Source: an uncultured Christensenella sp. (lineage in GTDB: Bacteria; Bacillota; Clostridia; Christensenellales; Pumilibacteraceae). Taken from it: a DNA stretch of 64,000 bases. Location of the stretch: assembly GCA_910577945.1 (NCBI GenBank), contig CAJTNI010000008.1:1-64000 (forward strand), in the 5' to 3' direction. Under the pieces are notes generated by a model, which was not told the origin of the DNA, searched no databases, and was given only the letters and a program-made list of their open reading frames with translations. Shown here one piece after another: positions 16,423 through 26,105 of this stretch. The position numbers and the translations under genes were made by a program. Numbering within the stretch: the first letter of the stretch is position 1; the number at the start of each line of letters is the position of its first letter.

Positions 16423-18369
16423 ATGCCCGCAAAAAAGCAACAGCAAAACACCGACGTCGTCGAGACGGAGGTCATAGCCGAAAGCGATAGCGCGGTCAAG
16501 TCGGTCGCCGCCAAGCCCGAAACGAAAGCTGCCGCCGGCAAGACCGCGGGGTCTAAATCGACTGCCGCAGGCAAAGCCGCGACGGCGAAGCCCGCGGCGG
16601 GCAAATCTACCGCCGCGCAAAAATCGAGCGCGGGCAAATCGACGGGCAGTAAAGCGGGCGCGGCAAAACCCGCCGCAGCCAAGTCGAACGCCGCGGCAAA
16701 GGCTGCGGGCGCGCAAAAATCGACGACGGCAAAGACCGCCGGCGCGACGGGTACTAAGTCAGCCGCAGCCAAGTCGGCGACGACCGCCAAATCGACGGGC
16801 GCGAAAAAGTCCAACGCCGCCAAGCCCGCAGCGCGCGCGAACGCCGCCGCGGAGACGACCGCGACTGCGGACGTTAAGTCCGACGCCGCTCAAACGGCGC
16901 GGAGCGTGACCGACGCGGTCGCGCAAGCGGAAAATTCGGACGCGGCTGCGATTGACGACGCAACTGTAAGCGTTGCGGACGAGACCGTCGCAAAACGCGA
17001 CGCGGAGGAACGCGATATTGCGAAAGCGGGCGACGGCGTGCAAAACGCGACGGAAGATACCGTCGCAGCTCCTGCCGCTACGGACGGCAAGTTCGCGGCG
17101 GAGACGAGCGGAAATACGCCCGTTGCGAGCGGCGACGCGATACTGCGCGTCGAGGGGCTCAAAAAGTATTTCCCCATAAAGACGAATTTTTTCGGTAAAC
17201 CGACGCGGTATTTAAAGGCGGTGGACGACGTCAGCTTTGCGGTCGAGGCAGGCAAAACGATAGGCGTCGTAGGCGAATCGGGTTGCGGCAAAACGACGCT
17301 CGGTCGCACTATATTAAAGCTGTACGACTCGGACGGCGGCAAAATCAGCTTTGACGGCAACGACATTACGGGGCTTACCAAAAAGCAGATGATGAAGTAC
17401 CGCACGCAAATGCAGCTCATTTTCCAAGACCCGTATTCGAGCTTGCCGCCGCGCATGACGATAGGTCAGATAATATCCGAGCCCGTCGCCGTGCACAAGA
17501 TAGTGCCCAAATCCGAGCTTTACGATTACGTGCAAGGCGTAATGAAGCAATGCGGCTTGCAGCCGCAGTATTACGACCGCTACCCGCACGAGTTCTCGGG
17601 CGGACAGCGGCAGCGAATTTGCATAGCGCGCGCGCTCGCGGTCAAGCCCAAGCTTGTCATTTGCGACGAGCCCGTGTCCGCGCTGGACGTGTCCATACAG
17701 GCGCAAATAATCAATCTGCTCAAAGACCTGCAACGCAGTATGGGGCTGACGTACGTGTTTATATCGCACGACCTGTCGGTCGTCAAGTACATTACCGACC
17801 AAATTCTCGTAATGTACCTCGGCAATTCCATGGAGTTTTCCGACACCGACGAGATTTTCGAAAACCCGTTGCACCCGTACACGCAAGCGCTTTTCTCGGC
17901 AGTGCCCGCTCCCGACCCCACGGTCAAAATGAAGCGAATAATCCTCACAGGCGATATCCCGTCGCCCGCGAACCCGCCCGAGGGTTGCAAGTTCCACACG
18001 CGCTGCTCTAAGTGCATGGACGTTTGCAAATTCAAAGCGCCCGAAACGGTGGAGGCGCGACGCGGTCATTTCGTAGCCTGTCATTTGTACAACGAGCAAG
18101 TAATGTCCAAGCTCGACGAGTATTCGCAGGAATACGCGCGCTTGGAGGAGGAAAAGCGAATACGGCAGGAGGAGGCGCGAGCGAAAAAGGAAAATGGAAA
18201 ACTTTACAAGCTCAAAAAGAAAGTCGTCGGATTGTTCCGAAAGCCCAAGCCCGACGGAAGCCACGCAAGCGTCGCCGATAGCCGCGACGGAGCAAGCGCC
18301 GCAAACGCCGACGGAAACGCCGACGCCGCGACGGAGCAAGCCGACGAAAAAGAAGAAAAACAAGACTAA
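16423..18369 (+). CDS. oppF: Oligopeptide ABC transporter ATPase OppF with long Lys/Ala-rich N-terminal tail
   Basis: This is the second ATPase of the importer. The ABC domain begins at about residue 237 (ILRVEGLKKYFP). Walker A is GESGCGKT, signature FSGGQRQR, Walker B LVICDEPVSALD, and H-loop ISHDLSVVKY. The oligopeptide-type tail follows, with HPYTQALFSAVP and a Cys cluster. The predicted protein is about 648 residues against the usual 310-340. The first about 130 residues are Lys/Ala/Ser/Thr low-complexity sequence of histone-H1 type (AAKPAA, AAKSTGAKKS), followed by a 100-residue acidic stretch. A further about 90 residues trail the ABC domain. The start is ATG 16423 or GTG 16414. Its last 176 bases overlap the next open frame. 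Confidence 0.93.
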   Translation: MPAKKQQQNTDVVETEVIAESDSAVKSVAAKPETKAAAGKTAGSKSTAAGKAATAKPAAGKSTAAQKSSAGKSTGSKAGAAKPAAAKSNAAAKAAGAQKSTTAKTAGATGTKSAAAKSATTAKSTGAKKSNAAKPAARANAAAETTATADVKSDAAQTARSVTDAVAQAENSDAAAIDDATVSVADETVAKRDAEERDIAKAGDGVQNATEDTVAAPAATDGKFAAETSGNTPVASGDAILRVEGLKKYFPIKTNFFGKPTRYLKAVDDVSFAVEAGKTIGVVGESGCGKTTLGRTILKLYDSDGGKISFDGNDITGLTKKQMMKYRTQMQLIFQDPYSSLPPRMTIGQIISEPVAVHKIVPKSELYDYVQGVMKQCGLQPQYYDRYPHEFSGGQRQRICIARALAVKPKLVICDEPVSALDVSIQAQIINLLKDLQRSMGLTYVFISHDLSVVKYITDQILVMYLGNSMEFSDTDEIFENPLHPYTQALFSAVPAPDPTVKMKRIILTGDIPSPANPPEGCKFHTRCSKCMDVCKFKAPETVEARRGHFVACHLYNEQVMSKLDEYSQEYARLEEEKRIRQEEARAKKENGKLYKLKKKVVGLFRKPKPDGSHASVADSRDGASAANADGNADAATEQADEKEEKQD

Positions 18370-18574
18370 GGTCAGGTACGTCGACGACGGGCATACGATT
18401 TACAGTATGGAAGGGCTCGACGGACGCAAGACCGAAAAGAACGGCGAAAAGCTGTCGCGCAAGGAAAAGCGCGCGGCGATAAAGGCGGCGTTCCTGCACT
18501 ACGGACCGATATTATTGATGGTTTTGGCTAGCTTTTCGGTCGCGGCGATACTCGTGTATTTGTGGTTCAGATAA
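18194..18574 (+). CDS. Small single-pass membrane protein overlapping oppF
   Basis: This is a protein of up to 126 residues that begins inside the oppF 3' end in another frame and ends with one transmembrane helix (FLHYGPILLMVLASFSVAAI, about residues 100-120). Residues about 59-126 look like real conserved sequence: VRYVDDGHTIYSMEG, a basic LSRKEKRAAIKAAF segment, then the helix. This pattern resembles small Clostridia membrane proteins with a DDG-x-T-I motif that I recall only generally. The start is uncertain. ATG 18194 has an AAAGGAAA site just upstream and gives a 176-base overlap. ATG 18407 would drop the VDDG motif. Function is unknown. Confidence 0.6.
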   Translation: MENFTSSKRKSSDCSESPSPTEATQASPIAATEQAPQTPTETPTPRRSKPTKKKKNKTKVRYVDDGHTIYSMEGLDGRKTEKNGEKLSRKEKRAAIKAAFLHYGPILLMVLASFSVAAILVYLWFR

Positions 18575-18608
18575 GTACGCGGTCACACACGGAGGTCATT
18601 GTAAAACA

Positions 18609-21600
18609 ATGCGGAAAAAACACAAGCTTATTTCTACGATAATCGCGCTGATGACGGCGTTCGGCATCGCGTCTTACGGCTGCGTAGCGTGTGGTTCGGG
18701 CGTTAATGGCGGCGATTTGCCTAACGTCGGCGGCGGCAACAACACGACCGTCGGCGACAGCTCGTCTAACGGCGACGGCAATACGCTGCAAGTCTTAAAG
18801 AGCGACCTTAAACTCACGCAGGAGCAAAAGCTGTCGCAAATTAAAGCGGAGTATCTCAAAACCAACGGCGGGTACGACAAGAACGACGACGTAGTCGCTA
18901 TCGTTACGCTGCCGCAAGCCGCCGTAATCGACAACTATCTCGGCAGGTCCACCAATCAGACCGTGGGCGATTACGCTGCGAGCGCGACGGGCAGGGCGCA
19001 AGCCGCGGATATCACGGCGAGCCAGGACGCGCTCATAAAAGAGCTTAAACGCAATAAGCTTATTTCGGGCGTGGAAAACCGCTACGTCACCGTTATGAAC
19101 GGCATTGCCGTTAACACCAAGTACGGCAACGTCGACGCAATCAAAGAGCTTGCGGGCGTAGACGAGGTTATACTTGCGGACACGTACAACCGCCCCGCGG
19201 CGGCGAGCGATTCGACCAGCAGCATAGTAAACTCGGTCGACGTTTACGATACGGGCATATTCAACTCGGGCAGCGTAAGCTACACGGGCAAGGGCACGGC
19301 GGTTGCCGTTTTGGACTCGGGCTTCGATTGCAGTCATCCCGTGTTCAATTCGCACGAGCTCGAAGAAAGCGATTTGTGGTTGAAGCGCGACCACGTCGCG
19401 TCCAAATTGCAGGACACCAACGCGATTAAGACCACGGCGGGGCTCAAACTCACCGACGTTTGGTACAGCAACAAAATTCCGTTTACGTACGATTACGCCG
19501 ACAAGGACAACGACGTTTTCCCGTACGATTCCGAGCACGGCACGCACGTGGCGGGCATTATCGGCGGTAAGGACTCCGTCATAACAGGCGTCGCCGTCGA
19601 TACGCAGCTCGTTTTGATGAAGGTGTTCCCCGACCTCGACGACGGCGCAAAGACGGACGACATACTCGCCGCCTTGGAGGACGCAGTGCTCTTGGGCGTG
19701 GATTGTATCAACATGTCGCTCGGCTCGTCGTGCGGTTTTACGCGCGAGGAGGACGGCAACCGTATCAACGAGGTTTACGACAAAATCAACGACAGCGGCG
19801 TGAGCATACTCACCGCGGCGAGCAACAGTTACAGCTCGGCGTTCGGCGGCGAGCAGGGCAACACCAACAAGGTGACAAACCCCGATTCGGCAACCGTCGG
19901 TTCGCCGTCCACGTACCGCACCTCGCTGTCCGTGGCGTCCATAAGCGGCGTCAAGAGCAAGTTCCTCGTGGCGAACGACGAGCTTGTAATGTTCTTCCAC
20001 GAATCCAGCTCGATATCGGGCAAGGAAAACGATTTCGTGGGCGAGCTGGATAAAAACCCCGCCACGACGCTCGGCGATAGCGGCACGCGCGTGTTCGATT
20101 ACGTTACCGTGCCCGGGTACGGCGAGCGCTCCAACTATCAGAATATAGACGTCAAGGGCAAAATCGCGCTCGTCAAGCGCGGCGTAAACACGTTCGAGGA
20201 CAAAGCGCTGCGTGCCAAAAACGCGGGCGCGGTCGCGTGCATAATCTACAACAACGTGGAAGGCGACATATCCATGTCCATGGGTAAGACAGACCATATT
20301 CCCACGATATCCATTTCCAAGGAGCTCGGCACCAAGCTCGCCGCGCACGACGTGGGCACGCTTACCGTAAGCAGAAAAAATCAAGCGGGTCCGTTCATGT
20401 CCGACTTTTCGAGCTGGGGGCCTTCGCCCAATCTCGAATTAAAGCCGGAAATCACGGCGCATGGCGGCAAAATCAAATCGTCCGTGCCCAACAACGACTA
20501 CGACGAGCTGAGCGGCACGTCCATGGCGACGCCCAATCTTTGCGGTATCGTAGTGCTTATCCGTCAGTTCTTGAAGGAAAAATTCCCCGACTACACGCAG
20601 CAGCAAATAGTCGTTCTGGCTAACCAAATGCTCATGTCCACGGCTACAATCGTGCTCAACGAGGAGGGTAACCCGTACTCGCCGCGCAAGCAGGGCGCGG
20701 GGCTTGCCAGCCTTTACAACGTGGTTAACACCAAGGCGTACCTCTCGGTGGACGGCATAGACAGGACGAAGCTCGAACTCAAAGACGACCCCGAACGCGC
20801 GGGCATTTACGATATGAGCTTCAACGTGGTCAACATTTCCGATACGCCCGTGTCGTATAAGCTGTCGCTTGTCGGCATGTCCGAAACGGTGTCTACGTCC
20901 GACCCCGAATACGTTGCGGAAAAAGGTCACGTGCTCGGCGGCGGGTTCAGCGCGACGGTGTCCGACGGCAGCTATAAGAACGGCGTCGTCACCGTCGAGG
21001 GCGGCAAGACCGCAAAAATAAACGTAACGTACAAGCTGACCGACGGCGACAGAAAGTATATCGACTCGCTGTTCCCGTACGGCATGTTCGTGGAAGGCTT
21101 TGTCAAGCTCGTAGCCGCCGAGGAAAAGGGCATCGACCTCAACGTGCCGTTCCTCGCGTTCTACGGCGATTGGACGCAAGCGCCCATGTTCGACAAGACC
21201 TATTACGAGGTGGAAACCGAGGCGCACGACGGCTCTATCGACGACGAGGATAAGCTCAAAGCCGACTACTTCGCCACTACTCCGTACGGCTCGTATTTCT
21301 ACAACTACATAATTCCTCTCGGCACGTACATTTACGATATCGACCCCGATTACGATTACATCCCCGCGACCGAGGAGCATATCGCGATAGGCAGCGACCT
21401 TGCGACGATTGACGGAATATCGTCGGTGTACGGCGGTCTTTTGCGCAATGCAAAGACGATGAAATACACGATTACCGACAAGCTCACGGGCACGGTGGTA
21501 AAAGAGTATATCGACTACAACGCCAACAAGGCGTATTCGCTGGGCGGCACGCCCATACCGTACTACGAGTTCCTCAATTGGAAAATGCGCTCGATGCAGC

Positions 21601-24600
21601 TCGTTAACAATCGCGAGTACGAGTTCAAAATGACGGCGATGCTCGACTACGGCGACGGCGGCGTCGGCACGAATATGCGCAATACGTTCGATTTCGACTT
21701 TACGTACGATATCGAAGCGCCCGTGTTAAAGGAAGTCAAGTACGAAAAGATTTACGACAAGACGCTCAAAAAGGACAGATACTATCTGGACATGACCATT
21801 TACGACAACCACTACGCGCAATCCATTACGCCGTTGTTGTTTACGTCCAGCAACTCGTATACCGTTCTTACCGAGTATCCTATTCCCATTTACAGCGAAA
21901 AGGGCAAGGACAACGTAGTACGGATAGAGATTACCGATTTCCTCAAAGACATTTACAACGACGCGCTTATTACGAGCGCGCTCGGGTTCTCAATCGACGA
22001 CTACGCGCTCAATTCCAATATCTACATGTGCCAGCTCCCCGGCACGCGCGGCGACTTTAAGTTTACGCGCAGCGGCGAGTACGACGGCAGCGAGCTTACA
22101 ATACTCACTATCGACGAGGGCGAGGTCGTGGACCTTACCAAGTATCTCGCCACGTCCGACCCGACGGTGGACGCCGACAAGGACTATTTGAAGCACCTCG
22201 ATTGGAGCTCGTCCAACACCAAAATCGCGGCGGTAGAGCGCGGACAGGTGCTCGGCTTGACGGCGGGGCGCGCCACGATAACCGTTACGGAAAGAATGGA
22301 GCTGCGCAAGGCGACCTTGCTTATCAACGTGCGCAAAAAGGAAAGCGCGGAACAGCCCGACGCTAAGTCCGCCGATTCCAAAAACGGCGGCTCGGCGGTC
22401 AAAAAGCCGAAGGCTGCGGATAAGAACGTTCCCGACGTAAGCGACAGCTCGGTCGCAATCGAGGAATTGCGCTTCGATTATTTCGACACCACGTTCGCGT
22501 ATTCGCGCGCGGCGCAGAGCAGCGACATCGGCAAAACGGGCTCTAAGGTAATGCTTTCGGGCGTGGGCGCGCGAGTGAGCATGTACCCCGGCGAGCGTAT
22601 CAAGCTGTCTTACGACTTGCAGCCGTGGTACGTTCGCGATAAGTACACGCTGCGTTTCGCGTCGTCCAACGACGAGGTGGCAAGCGTCAATCCCGAAACG
22701 GGCGCGGTGACCGCGCTCAGAAAGGGCAGCGCGTCCATTACGCTGCGCGTGTACGACAAGGACGCCGATTTCTCCGACCCCGACAATCAGCCGCAGCCCG
22801 TGTCCAACATAATGGCGCGCGTCGCGCTCACCGTCAACAGCGAGTTTATAATCGAAAACCGCACGCTCGTCGCGTACAAGGGATACGGCGACGAGAACGG
22901 CAGAGTGGTAATTCCCGACGACGAGGGTATACTGTATATCGGCGCGTTCGCGTTCTGCTTGTACGACACGGACAACACTGTGGAAGTGCCCGAGGACGAT
23001 ATGGACGCGAACAAAATTCCGTCCACCAACACGTCCATCAAATCGATAGTCGTGCCTGAAGGCGTGGAGGACATACAAAAGTATGCGTTCTACAACTGCC
23101 CGGGGCTTGAAAGCGTGGAACTGCCGTCGTCGGTCAAGTACGTGCGCGAGTTCGCGTTTGACGGCGATTATCGACTGAAAACGATTAACCTCGACAAGGT
23201 AATCGTCATCGGGCGCAACGCGTTCCGAGGCTGCAAAGCGCTTACGGGTATAAACGTAAAAAACACGTACGCCATCGGCGCTAACGCGTTCGACGGGTGC
23301 ACGTCGATTAAGACGGCGGACCTCACGTCGTTGCGCAATGCGGGCGCGGAAATTTTCAAGGGCTGCACGGGCATGACGAGCGTAGTCCTCACCGAAAACA
23401 CCAAGCTGTCGGACGGCATGTTCGTGCGTTCGGGCTTGAAAAGCGTTGATATTTACGAGCGCATCGAGATTCCCAAATTTTGCTTCGCGCAGTGCGATTC
23501 GCTGGAAAGAGTAGCGCTCAAAAACGACCTCGTCACGATAGGCTACGGCGCGTTTTGTCAAAACGATAAGCTCACGCAGGTCGTTATGAAGGGCGTCGAG
23601 GAGATTAGCGAGCAGGCGTTTTACGATTGCGGCGCGCTCACCGCGTTTACGTTGCCCGATTCGGACGTAAAGCTCGGCAGCTTTGTTTTCCTCGAATGCA
23701 ATGCGCTCAAAACCGTCAGGTTCGGCGCGAATACGCAGGTGCTGTCGGCAATGGGCGCGGTGTTCCAATCGACCGACTTGTTGAATTTCGAGGTTTCCTC
23801 CGACAACAAATACTATTCGGTATCGAGCGACGGCAAGCTGCTTTTGAACAAGGCGGGCGACACGGTCATATTCGCCGCGACGGGCAGCTTTAAGTCTGTA
23901 TTGACGGGTGCGCCCATTTACGCGAGCTACGTGTTCCCCAAGGAAATCACGCGCATTGCGTCGGGTGCGTTCGGCGGCGTCACGCTGAAAAGCGTCACGT
24001 TCGAGGGCGAAAACGTAACTATTGACGAATATGCTTTTGCGCGTTGCGACGTGCTCGAAACAGTAACGTTTAAGGACAGCGTAAAGAGCATAGGCGCGCA
24101 CGCGTTCCGCTTTACCGAAAAGCTGCGCACGGTCAACGGGCTCGATAAGGTCAAGTACGTAGGCGATTACGCGTTTGCGGACAGCGGCTTGACTACCGCG
24201 ACGCTCGGCGCGAACGCCGAGTTCGGCGAAGGCGCGTTCTTCCACTCCAAGCTGGTTACGGTTACAATCGGCGCGTCGTCCATATTCGGCAACGGCGCGT
24301 TCCAGAACTGTTTGGTTTTAAAGACGGTCAATATGCCCGTCAACGGCGGCGTGCATTTCGGCGCGTCCTGCTTCGCCAACGATGCGGAGCTTATGACAAT
24401 CGACCTTTCCAAGCACGACGCGATTATCGAGAGCGAAGCGTTTTACGGCTGCAAGGCGTTGCGCGGATATAACGGCGCGGTGCGTCTGGACAACGTTACG
24501 GAAATAGGCAGATATGCGTTCGGCGATTGCGAGTCCATACAGGCGGTAGTCATGCCCAACGTCAAGAAAATCGGCGAGGGCGCGTTTGCGCGCTACGACA

Positions 24601-26105
24601 AGAACGGCGCCGCGCCCGCTATCGAGGCGGTCGTGCTGCCCGAAAGTCTCACCGAGGCAGGCGACGGAATTTTCCTCGGCTGCGAGCATCTTTCCGACGT
24701 AACGCTGCCGTCGCATTGGACGGCGGTGCCCGACTACATGTTTGCGTATTGCATTCGCCTCGGGTCTATCAATCTGCCCGCGGGAATCACGCGTATCGGC
24801 GTGTACAGCTTTGCGGGCTGCGAGGGACTCACTCAAATAAATCTCGGCAACGTTACCGAAATAGCGGACTATGCGTTTACCTCCGCCAAATCGCTCGAAA
24901 CGGTCGATTTGAAGTCGGCGGTCAGCGTTGGCATAGGCGCGTTCGCGTCCACCTCGCTCGACGGCGATATTACGGCGAACAGCCTCGTCACGGTCGGCGA
25001 CTATGCGTTCCAATCGGCGTATATCGACAGCTTCGAGGCGGAAAAGCTTGCGGAAATCGGCATTGCCGCATTCCAATACAACCGCTATCTCACGGAGTTC
25101 GTGCTGTCGGACGACCTCAGCCGCTTGGGCTTGCTGGCGTTTAACGGCTGCTCGCGCTTGGAGAGCTTTGCGTTTGCGAGCGGCGAGCAAAAGTCGGCAA
25201 ACGGCTTTGCCATGATTTCCGACGGCGCGCTGTATATCAAGCTCGACAACAAGGAATGGACGCTCGCGTCCGTGCCTGCGGCAAAGCGCTTTAAGGATAA
25301 CACGCTCGTAGTTGCCGAGGGCACGCGCGCGATAGATTTCTACGCAGGCAACGATAACGCTACCGTTGAGAAAATCGTATTGCCCGATTCGCTCATGTCG
25401 ATAGGCAATTACGCGTTCTTCGGTTACGCCGCGCTCACCTCGGTCGAGTTCAGGTCGTATACCGCGCCGACGTTGGAGTCCGCGTATATCAAGGACGCCG
25501 CGCTCGACGAGAATGCGCCCGGCTACGGCATAATTCACAATCAGTTCAATATTTTCGGCAGCGAGCTCTGTTATTTCACGTTTGTCGATATGGTCGGCAA
25601 GAAAGAGCCTATCAGCATGATTTTGCCCGCGAACGCAGGCGTCAAGGGATACGATTCCATCGTGTACGAGGTGTATTTCGGCAAGGTCGGCGACGCGTCG
25701 CGCAGCACGTATATCGCACGCGACGAGTTCTTCGTCGATTTCGTCGAGTATGCGCGCTTGCTGTCCGAGATTGAGAGCGTGACAATCGCCGACGAGAAGC
25801 TCGTCGATAAAGCGATAAGCGCGTACAAGGGCATCAAGCAAGACGCGACCAAATACGGATACACCGAAGAGCAGTGGAACGAAATGGTCGATATGGTGTA
25901 CGCCGCGAAAGCCAAAATCGAAGCCATGCGCGGCGGCGTCACTCCGCCCGCGCCGCAGCCCGAGACTGTCGCGCCCGCCGCATGGTGGATTGTGCTCATC
26001 GTGGTTATGCTGGCGGTCGTTGCGCCGTCGTGCGTGATTATAACGCTGTCCGTGCTTAAAGGGCGCAAGGATAACAACGGAGACGCCGAAGGAGAGCAGA
26101 AATGA
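18609..26105 (+). CDS. Giant subtilisin-like cell-envelope protease with Ig-like and LRR domains
   Basis: This is a 2498-residue S8-family serine protease predicted to be tethered outside the cell. A signal peptide (Cys residues near 25 and 28 could be lipidated, but the lipobox is imperfect) is followed by a propeptide to about 200. The catalytic domain runs about 225-660, with Asp236 in VLDSG, His310 in HGTHVAG and Ser638 in GTSMATP. A PA-type insert occurs near 500-560 (VKRGVNTFEDKALRAKNAGA). Fn3/Ig-like regions follow, including two BIG2-type stretches around 1170-1245 and 1317-1412. BspA-type LRRs occupy about 1420-2290. A helical segment and a C-terminal transmembrane anchor (about 2458-2480) with a short charged tail end the protein. 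The architecture recalls lactocepin-type proteases. GGAGG lies 13 bases before the ATG, rather far. Confidence 0.92.
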   Translation: MRKKHKLISTIIALMTAFGIASYGCVACGSGVNGGDLPNVGGGNNTTVGDSSSNGDGNTLQVLKSDLKLTQEQKLSQIKAEYLKTNGGYDKNDDVVAIVTLPQAAVIDNYLGRSTNQTVGDYAASATGRAQAADITASQDALIKELKRNKLISGVENRYVTVMNGIAVNTKYGNVDAIKELAGVDEVILADTYNRPAAASDSTSSIVNSVDVYDTGIFNSGSVSYTGKGTAVAVLDSGFDCSHPVFNSHELEESDLWLKRDHVASKLQDTNAIKTTAGLKLTDVWYSNKIPFTYDYADKDNDVFPYDSEHGTHVAGIIGGKDSVITGVAVDTQLVLMKVFPDLDDGAKTDDILAALEDAVLLGVDCINMSLGSSCGFTREEDGNRINEVYDKINDSGVSILTAASNSYSSAFGGEQGNTNKVTNPDSATVGSPSTYRTSLSVASISGVKSKFLVANDELVMFFHESSSISGKENDFVGELDKNPATTLGDSGTRVFDYVTVPGYGERSNYQNIDVKGKIALVKRGVNTFEDKALRAKNAGAVACIIYNNVEGDISMSMGKTDHIPTISISKELGTKLAAHDVGTLTVSRKNQAGPFMSDFSSWGPSPNLELKPEITAHGGKIKSSVPNNDYDELSGTSMATPNLCGIVVLIRQFLKEKFPDYTQQQIVVLANQMLMSTATIVLNEEGNPYSPRKQGAGLASLYNVVNTKAYLSVDGIDRTKLELKDDPERAGIYDMSFNVVNISDTPVSYKLSLVGMSETVSTSDPEYVAEKGHVLGGGFSATVSDGSYKNGVVTVEGGKTAKINVTYKLTDGDRKYIDSLFPYGMFVEGFVKLVAAEEKGIDLNVPFLAFYGDWTQAPMFDKTYYEVETEAHDGSIDDEDKLKADYFATTPYGSYFYNYIIPLGTYIYDIDPDYDYIPATEEHIAIGSDLATIDGISSVYGGLLRNAKTMKYTITDKLTGTVVKEYIDYNANKAYSLGGTPIPYYEFLNWKMRSMQLVNNREYEFKMTAMLDYGDGGVGTNMRNTFDFDFTYDIEAPVLKEVKYEKIYDKTLKKDRYYLDMTIYDNHYAQSITPLLFTSSNSYTVLTEYPIPIYSEKGKDNVVRIEITDFLKDIYNDALITSALGFSIDDYALNSNIYMCQLPGTRGDFKFTRSGEYDGSELTILTIDEGEVVDLTKYLATSDPTVDADKDYLKHLDWSSSNTKIAAVERGQVLGLTAGRATITVTERMELRKATLLINVRKKESAEQPDAKSADSKNGGSAVKKPKAADKNVPDVSDSSVAIEELRFDYFDTTFAYSRAAQSSDIGKTGSKVMLSGVGARVSMYPGERIKLSYDLQPWYVRDKYTLRFASSNDEVASVNPETGAVTALRKGSASITLRVYDKDADFSDPDNQPQPVSNIMARVALTVNSEFIIENRTLVAYKGYGDENGRVVIPDDEGILYIGAFAFCLYDTDNTVEVPEDDMDANKIPSTNTSIKSIVVPEGVEDIQKYAFYNCPGLESVELPSSVKYVREFAFDGDYRLKTINLDKVIVIGRNAFRGCKALTGINVKNTYAIGANAFDGCTSIKTADLTSLRNAGAEIFKGCTGMTSVVLTENTKLSDGMFVRSGLKSVDIYERIEIPKFCFAQCDSLERVALKNDLVTIGYGAFCQNDKLTQVVMKGVEEISEQAFYDCGALTAFTLPDSDVKLGSFVFLECNALKTVRFGANTQVLSAMGAVFQSTDLLNFEVSSDNKYYSVSSDGKLLLNKAGDTVIFAATGSFKSVLTGAPIYASYVFPKEITRIASGAFGGVTLKSVTFEGENVTIDEYAFARCDVLETVTFKDSVKSIGAHAFRFTEKLRTVNGLDKVKYVGDYAFADSGLTTATLGANAEFGEGAFFHSKLVTVTIGASSIFGNGAFQNCLVLKTVNMPVNGGVHFGASCFANDAELMTIDLSKHDAIIESEAFYGCKALRGYNGAVRLDNVTEIGRYAFGDCESIQAVVMPNVKKIGEGAFARYDKNGAAPAIEAVVLPESLTEAGDGIFLGCEHLSDVTLPSHWTAVPDYMFAYCIRLGSINLPAGITRIGVYSFAGCEGLTQINLGNVTEIADYAFTSAKSLETVDLKSAVSVGIGAFASTSLDGDITANSLVTVGDYAFQSAYIDSFEAEKLAEIGIAAFQYNRYLTEFVLSDDLSRLGLLAFNGCSRLESFAFASGEQKSANGFAMISDGALYIKLDNKEWTLASVPAAKRFKDNTLVVAEGTRAIDFYAGNDNATVEKIVLPDSLMSIGNYAFFGYAALTSVEFRSYTAPTLESAYIKDAALDENAPGYGIIHNQFNIFGSELCYFTFVDMVGKKEPISMILPANAGVKGYDSIVYEVYFGKVGDASRSTYIARDEFFVDFVEYARLLSEIESVTIADEKLVDKAISAYKGIKQDATKYGYTEEQWNEMVDMVYAAKAKIEAMRGGVTPPAPQPETVAPAAWWIVLIVVMLAVVAPSCVIITLSVLKGRKDNNGDAEGEQK

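Noticed and set aside
16423..17130. Frameshift or assembly error explaining the OppF tail
   Set aside because: The frame is open and continuous through the tail into the ABC domain with normal codon use and a start beside the oppD stop, so an error is not needed, though reads should confirm it.
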